Notes under the pieces: generated by a model
Databases searched by the model: none
Seen by the model: only the letters and a program-made list of their open reading frames with translations
Told to the model about the DNA's origin: nothing
NCBI GenBank assembly: GCA_034509735.1
Contig: JACGWO010000007.1
Span: forward strand, 1,550,001-1,614,000
From: Sesamum alatum
Lineage: Eukaryota; Streptophyta; Magnoliopsida; Lamiales; Pedaliaceae
Direction of reading: 5' to 3'
Length of the DNA: 64,000 nt
Made by a program: the position numbers and the translations under genes
Shown: positions 58,421-64,000 of the stretch, piece by piece
Layout: the number at the start of each line of letters is the position of its first letter
Position numbering within the stretch: the first letter of the stretch is position 1

Positions 58421-58957
58421 AATATTTTTTTCAAAAAAAATGCGACGCGGATAAGTTTGGCGGACATGTGTACAAATCCCCAATTTCACCAGTTCACGCA
58501 CGCCTCACGTGATGTTTTCGGGCCAAATGAGGGTAATTTGGACCAACATTGACACTTTTTCAAGCATACTTCCTTCATTGCTATTTTGAGAAAGGCTTGG
58601 ACCAAAAGTGACATCATCCGTAACATACTGGACCAAAAATGCATTTATCTCAATTTCATATCGATCACGATTTCTCTGCTACTTTTATATTAATTATTAA
58701 GCACTCATTTAAGTTCCTTAGATTACGTCACTACAAGAAAATGACTCAATAGTTACAAAAAAAAAAAATCAGAATTGAGCTAATTAGTAAGTAAAAATCT
58801 CGTTGTTAATCAATATTATTTAATACAAAAATTTATTTTGAAGTGAAAGCGATAAATATTATTAATTGAACTAAATCGATTGCGATCAGCTCTGTCAACT
58901 ATCAATCTCTAATAGAGACAATTAGAGCAATCATACATTGATCAGTAATAAAATATA

Positions 58958-59750
58958 TGGGGGTTAAATACAATTACCACCCCTGAAGTATTCATCCCAC
59001 ATCAATTATCCCCCTAAAATATTAAAACCTTCAAAAAAAACCCTGACCTTCTAACTCCTTTCATTTTTAACTTCAAAAAGTCCATTTTACCCTTACTAAA
59101 AATTTCTTTTTGAAAAAAAAAATTAAAGAAATTTTTAAAATACCAAAACCACTCTTTTCTGAAAACTTTGCCTAATTTTAGTTTCACTTGTTCATCGAAC
59201 TCTTTTAATTTCTGTAATCCTGAAGTGCTTTGAGCTCATTTTATTTTAGTTTACCTTGTTTGTCAAACCAAATTAAAAATAAATTTATATATGTATATAT
59301 ATTTACTTAAACAAATATATAATTAATAAAATCGAAAGAGCTGATCATGAGCTAATAAGAAAATATATAATTAATATATATTTATATATATATATGGTAA
59401 TTATATAAACGTGGAAATTATATGAATGTATAAATTTATTTTTAACTTGGTTTGACAAATAAGTGAAACTAAAATAAAATGAGCTCCAAATACTTTATAA
59501 TTATAAAATAAAAAGAGCTCGATGAACAAGTGAAATAAAATTAGATAAAACTTTAAAAAAATGATTTTGGTGTTTTAAAAATTCTTTTAATTTTTTTTTC
59601 ATAAATCAATTTTTAGTAAGGGTAAAATGGACTTTTTGAACTTCAAAATTAAAGGTGTTAGAAGGTCAAGGGGGTTTTTGAAGGCTTTAATACTTTAAGG
59701 GGGTAATTGATGTAGGGTGGATACTTCAGGGGTGGAACTGTATTTAACCC
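58958..59750. mobile_element. MULE-like TIR element, 9-bp target duplication
   Basis: 793 bp. Inverted ends of about 75 bp (GGGTTAAATACAATTACCAC; reversed right GGGTTAAATACAGTTCCACC). Flanked by exact TAAAATATA at 58949-58957 and 59751-59759. It interrupts only the third tandem unit, so it came after the triplication. No transposase. Confidence 0.87.
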
Positions 59751-60088
59751 TAAAATATAGTATAAATTAAATCGAAACAACCCCTTACTATTACAGTATA
59801 TAAACAATCCTACTATATAGTGATTACCATCCCACGCATTGGTGAGGATCGAATCCATAACATCTATGGTCATGGGACCTCAACCTTAAACACTAGGCTA
59901 AGAGATCATTGGTAATACAAGAATTTACTTACTAATGAATTTAGAAATGAAAATTTACTTGATAATGAATTTAGCAACAAATTATTTAAAATATATATTA
60001 AATGTGTAGATTAGCAACGAGAATTTTATTTTCTAATTAGTTCGATGCTGATATATTATCGTAGTTATTGAGTCATTTTCTTGTAGTG

Positions 60089-60892
60089 ACTTAAAAAAAA
60101 AAGAATGTTATTGTAAAAATAATTTTTCAAAAATAAGATAGGTATTTGACTTTATAAGTAAACTAGATTGTTTTTGGGGTGAATGTTTCGTGTATGTGTA
60201 TTAATTTGAAACCTCAAATTCTTGAGGATGTTTTTCAACCCTACTTGGAAATTTTCCTCTGCTTAACTAATTCTATTCCAACGTAAGACTAAGAAATACA
60301 GAATATTTCAGTTTAGGTTGAATACAGGTAAGATTGACTGTCAGTAAATTTTACTCAAATTAAGTCTGGTCAAACTCAATCAAGTACATGAAAATTATAA
60401 TATATTTATCATGTAAATAATTTATCTCTACTCAGACCTGATTTAAGTTAAAAATTTTAGTTTTATTCAGTTTTTAAGCCCTTTAAAATATTTTATAAGA
60501 TATTTACAAGATTGTAAAATGTCGCAAAATGTTTGCGAACCATTTAGGAAAAATAGCTAATTATAAGATATCCAAAAATAAGATAATACAAGCTTATAAA
60601 CTTTTTTTTTTCTGTTTCAATCTTAAACTCTTTCAAATTAATTATAGAATTGTCGTTACTGACATCTTATAAGCTCCGTCATCTTATTTTATCCAAACAC
60701 TTCAAGAACTTATTTTGAAGAATTTTATAATTAAGTTTTAAAAATATCTTATAAATTGTATGAGTTTTATAAAATCTTTTAAATAAATAAAGTGAAATAC
60801 CCTTTTACAGTAGTTTTTATACATATTTTGATTTAAATCACTGATATATTTAATTATACTCGGGAAAAAAAAAAGAAAAGGGAAATTGAGAC
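60089..60892. other. A+T-rich intergenic DNA
   Basis: No gene. 60535-60780 contains TTATAAGATAT and ATCTTATAAG words in both orientations, possibly a weak old inverted repeat. Confidence 0.35.
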
Positions 60893-61473
60893 AGTAAATT
60901 ACACTTTTAGTCTCTATTCTTTAGGTCAAAATCGATTTTGGTTCTTTCGAGGCACGACTTTGGTCCCAAATCTTTACAAATTGTTACAATTTTGGTCCAA
61001 CAGTTGAAATTTGGTTTAAAGATGTTAAGAATGAGGGAACCGGATAAACCAAAATCGTAATAATTTGTAAAGATTATGGACCAAAATCGTCCCTTGAAAA
61101 GTTTAGGGACCAAAATCATGTCTCGAAAAGTGTAGGGATCTAAATCGCACTACAAGAAAAAAATGGCTCAATAGTTACGAAACAAAAATTCAACGTCGAG
61201 CTAATTAGTAAGTATATAAATTTTTCGTTGCTAATCTATATTATTTAATACAAAAAATTAACTTGCTAATGAATTCAGCAATGAAAAATTACTTGCTAAC
61301 GAATTTAGCAAGAAATTGTTTAAAACACATACTAAATAAGTGTAGATTATCAACATGAATTTTACTTGTTAATTAGCTCAACGCTGATATTACCATCAAA
61401 CTTTTTCGTACGTATTGAGTCATTTTCTTATATTGTCAATTTTAACACAAAATATAGGGACCAAAAGTGTAAT
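60893..61473. repeat. palindromic MITE split by a mini-CACTA
   Basis: Left TAAATTACACTTTTAGTCTC and right, reversed, CCAAAATTACACTTTTGGTC pair. The inner GACTTTGGTCCCAAATCTTT pairs with AAAGATTATGGACCAAAATCGTC. The 61148-61435 element sits within its right part. Confidence 0.6.
61148..61435. repeat. mini-CACTA element (empty relative of 57442-60088)
   Basis: Starts CACTACAAGAAAAAAATGGC and ends GAGTCATTTTCTTATATTG, a degraded CACTA terminus. The interior matches 57442-60088 but without a SINE: TATTATTTAATACAAAAAAT runs straight on at about 61237. Confidence 0.7.
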
Positions 61474-61639
61474 TTTGGCGAAATTGGTATGTCTTGACCA
61501 AGAAAATCTCATACCAACTCTGAAAATTATCCCTCATTCATCTCTGAATTCTTTTAAGTCAGATAGTCAGTGCTTGGCTGCAAAATTAAAGAAAAATCTA
61601 CATATCCATGCATACATTTGTATGTATATTATATATACA

Positions 61640-62059
61640 GGGTAAATTACAACTACCTCTGATGAAGTTTAACATAATTATAATCTTTTCGTTGTTTGAA
61701 AAATTACAAATACCCTTCTAAGGTTTTGTAACCATTTAATAAATAATTTATTTCCATCCATTTTTATGGATGAACTGACCAAAATACCCTTACGCACTGA
61801 TGTACTTTGTATTTAATTCTTAAAAAAAATTGGACTACAATGCATAAGAGAGAAATTTTTTAAGTTTTCTACACAGAGGAAGCAGTAATGCAATTTGGCT
61901 CGGTTCATTTTTCTACAATTTCAATAAAAAGTTCAAGGATAAAATGGTCAATTTCAAGTCTTAGGTTAAAAACTACAAACCTCAGAGGGTATTTTTAATT
62001 TTCAAACAACGATGAGTATTTATAATTATGTCAATTTTCAAGAGTGGCTGTAATTTACC
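61640..62059. repeat. MITE of family A
   Basis: GGGTAAATTACAACTACCTC at the left and GAGTGGCTGTAATTTACC at the right, with the same internal words as 53101-53524 (TATGGATGAACTGACCAAAA, CTACACAGAGGAAG). Confidence 0.72.
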
Positions 62060-62228
62060 ATATATATATATATATTTGTGTGTGTATATATGTCAGCAGT
62101 CCAGTCAATTTTGTTCAAGAATTCAAGGCGTTGGGCTGGAGAAACAGAATTCCAATTGTGCAAGTCAATTTTGAACTATCCAATAAATAAAAATAATAAT
62201 AAAACATGGGAAACTCGGAAATGTGTAA

Positions 62229-62517
62229 TCTATACTATTAAGTAAAAGAAACTCTCTTTTCACTTACAAATGACAGGTAATGATATCGTTGCACCACTTT
62301 TTTATAATGTCAAAAAATAACCCTCAACTAATATGATAACTACATTATTTAACTTTTCAAATTTTATATTAATTGATAAATTAGTTTTTTTCTTTCTTTT
62401 CTTTTCTTTTTAACGTGATGTGTTAGTTTATATATTTTACTCTTACTTATAATATATTTTAAAGTATAAAAAATTATTTATTATATACACGCAAAAACGA
62501 CGTGCTACGACGGCTAG
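62229..62517 (+). mobile_element. small Helitron-like element
   Basis: Begins TCTATACTATTAAGTAAAAG, close to the 5' end of plant Helitrons, directly after an A. Ends ACGACGTGCTACGACGGCTAG followed by T, giving the CTAG-T 3' end with a short imperfect hairpin (CGT-GCT-ACG). It has no inverted termini and no target duplication, as expected. 289 bp, non-autonomous. Confidence 0.6.
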
Positions 62518-62763
62518 TAATTTAAAAATAAAAGAACAATTACTTGGTTGATTGGTACTTGTATTCTTGAAATTACTAGTCTATATTATTAATGTCAACG
62601 GGCTGAATTATTTTACTGTTTTGTCATCGGATCTATCCATAATGTGAAAGGTTGATTCATGAGTTGAATTCTTTTTGGTCTGTTCAGAGTTTTTTGTTGA
62701 ACAAGAAATGTTTTTTTCCTAGGTTAATTTCAGTCCTACACTTTCGTAGAATACGACCAGCAG

Positions 62764-62798
<35 letters not shown>

Positions 62799-63104
62799 TG
62801 AAATCATATTCGAGAAGACTTAGAGATCGTGACGGGTTACGATCTAATTTGGTCGTTTGCATAATTGATTTTGAAATAACTTATTAGAGTCCAGTTAAAT
62901 AGAATGATAGTTAATTATAGGCTACAAAATTTTAACAAAACGTGATTTTGATAAAATTTAGTTCCAAAAATAATTCTAGAAAAGTTGGCGAAAAAATAAT
63001 TCTAAATCAACGTCAAAACTATCTAAGTTAATAAAGTATGTTAAAAACGTCAAATCAAGTGTAGCTAAATATAAAACAAATTAATACGGACAAGACCGAC
63101 TTTC
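62518..63104. other. intergenic DNA with poly(T)
   Basis: No gene. The T-run at 62768-62795 may be the tail of a degraded minus-strand retroposon, but I found no SINE body next to it. Confidence 0.35.
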
Positions 63105-63380
63105 CATCTACTGATGATCCTTTGTTCGAGTTGTGAGGTTAAGATCCTACAACCAAAAAGTCGTTGGTTGGAGTATTATGAAATGTAAGAAGTTGTTTAG
63201 TTTATAGGATGTTTGTATTATTCCTTTAGTTGCTTTAATGTTGGTGTTGGTAGATCTAGAAATGTTATTATATTGTGTACTGAATATTGTAATAACAGTT
63301 AATTACTTTAAAATATTGTTGTATTTTCAAATTAATAGCTCATCGCTCATTAATAAAATAAAATTAAAAAAAAAAAAAAA
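63105..63380 (+). repeat. SINE
   Basis: Head GTTCGAGTTGTGAGGTTAAG, mutated B box (CGTTGGTTGGAGTATTAT), body GTTTAGTTTATAGGATGTTT and AATAACAGTTAATTACTTTA, and a long poly(A) tail. Same subfamily as 26811-27070 and 38180-38377. Confidence 0.7.
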
Positions 63381-63805
63381 ACCAATTTCCCACCTTCTAA
63401 TAATTCATTTTGTTAAGGAAAATTATTCATCGCTATATAATTGATGTATATAAAGAGAGAGATACCAATTAAATACAATAATTAGTTTGGTATCATAAAT
63501 TTTGTGCACCATTTTAATATATATCAATAAGAAAAGCTTCATTAGTAATCAATCATTATCCAAGTAGTGATTAAAAATTTAAAATCTATTATTATCCACG
63601 AAAACAAGACCCTGCGACACGGCTTCTAGATACATAATAAAAGAATATTAAAAGTTAATTTCGACATTTTTATTAGAACAAAGTACATGTTATCATCCTC
63701 TCACTTAGTTTTCCCATATTGGTTTTACTCTCGTTCACTTGAAAATATATCGAATCGATCAATACATTAATATAATAAAAAATATTAAAATATATTATAT
63801 ACAAG
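63381..63805. other. A+T-rich intergenic DNA
   Basis: No gene. A Helitron-end-like CCTGCGACACGGCTTCTAGA occurs at 63612-63631 without a matching start. Confidence 0.35.
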
Positions 63806-64000
63806 GGTTAAATCCGACACCTGCCAACGTTTGAGGTATTTTGCACTCCCCCCCTCCCAACCTTTTTTTTTTATACTCGACCGTCCAACCTTTAATTTTT
63901 TAACACTTTGCCCTCTTTTTCAGTTTTCGAAAAATAAAACGGGAATATCCCGGGTGCTTGTATATGCGCACCCAAAGACGATTTTATTGCTGGGTAAAAT
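63806..64000. repeat. left arm of a TIR element cut by the window end
   Basis: GGGTTAAATCCGACACCTGC and TTTGCACTCCCCCCCTCCC have the look of a GGGTTAAAT-type TIR arm like that of 58958-59750. The other arm would lie outside the window. Confidence 0.4.

Larger units (their letters stand above)
57134..58957. repeat. tandem triplication, ~642-bp unit
   Basis: Three direct copies: about 57134-57778, 57779-58420, and 58421 onward (the third is interrupted at 58958). Each starts in the middle of the MULE right arm (AATATTTTTTT, TGTGACGCGGATAA), runs through the CACTA terminus CACTACAAGAAA (57442, 58088, 58729) and ends inside a reversed SINE. The first two copies end in an identical 22-base palindromic filler. 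Confidence 0.88.
57548..59913 (-). repeat. SINE, minus strand, split by duplication and insertion
   Basis: Its 3' part (GAAGTGAAACCGATATATAT) appears in all three tandem units. The 5' part with the reversed B box (GAGGATCGAATCCATAAC) and head (GGACCTCAACCTTAA) survives once, at 59835-59913. The flanks AATACAAAATTT and AATACAAGAATTT are its target duplication. Confidence 0.65.
57442..60088. mobile_element. non-autonomous CACTA element hosting a SINE
   Basis: Left end CACTACAAGAAATTGACTCA and right end TGAGTCATTTTCTTGTAGTG are matching CACTA termini. The interior TTAGTAAGTAAAAATTCTCG pairs with AACGAGAATTTTATTTTCTA. A related empty element is at 61148-61435. In this copy a reversed SINE (remaining parts 57548-57745 and 59760-59913) was inserted at AATACAAAATTT, and part of the whole was then triplicated. 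Confidence 0.75.

Noticed and set aside
63601..63631. Second Helitron-like end (CCTGCGACACGGCTTCTAG)
   Set aside because: Only an imperfect hairpin and CTAG; no 5' partner found.
1..64000. CRISPR array, operon, riboswitch or tRNA/rRNA genes
   Set aside because: None seen. The tandem arrays lack spacer structure, the genes are spliced, and tRNA-like B boxes belong to SINEs.

Overview
This is plant nuclear DNA: spliced genes with GT-AG introns, about two-thirds A+T, a Copia element primed by initiator tRNA-Met, and dense layers of small DNA transposons and SINEs. The three intact genes are an ABCG/PDR transporter most like the tobacco PDR1 group, a CYP71D-like P450 and a TPS-a sesquiterpene synthase. 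Together they suggest an asterid eudicot, possibly Lamiales. No bacterial, organellar, rRNA, tRNA or CRISPR feature was recognised.

Layout. 0-15 kb: a possible 5' exon of an off-window gene, small inverted-repeat elements, a 327-bp higher-order minisatellite (2.1-3.9 kb), a decayed Ty3/Gypsy gag on the minus strand (4.0-6.0 kb), nested MULE-like elements, and two foldback elements over 1 kb. 15.5-21.9 kb (+): complete 21-exon PDR transporter. 22.9-25.6 kb: internally deleted Tat-type Gypsy element with an antisense ORF. 26-29 kb: SINEs and MITEs. 30.3-36.2 kb: full-length but coding-dead Copia element with GATCT target duplications. 39.8-42.3 kb (+): complete two-exon P450. 42.6-49.4 kb: MITEs, a C-rich-core element and a deleted CACTA element with its own 43-bp minisatellite. 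50.4-54.8 kb (-): complete seven-exon sesquiterpene synthase whose three large introns each hold palindromic insertions. 56-64 kb: a gene-fragment-carrying MULE-like element, a tandem triplication with palindromic junctions, a CACTA/SINE/MULE nest, and a Helitron-like element.

How the genes may work together. A sesquiterpene synthase would cyclise farnesyl diphosphate, a CYP71D would oxidise the product, and a PDR pump would export it. In Solanaceae the same three families make, oxidise and export the phytoalexin capsidiol. Here they lie within about 40 kb with no other intact gene between them. Each upstream region has WRKY-type TTGAC motifs near a TATA box. I infer a candidate terpenoid defence cluster; the product is unknown. 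All exon coordinates were read by eye and are consistent in phase.
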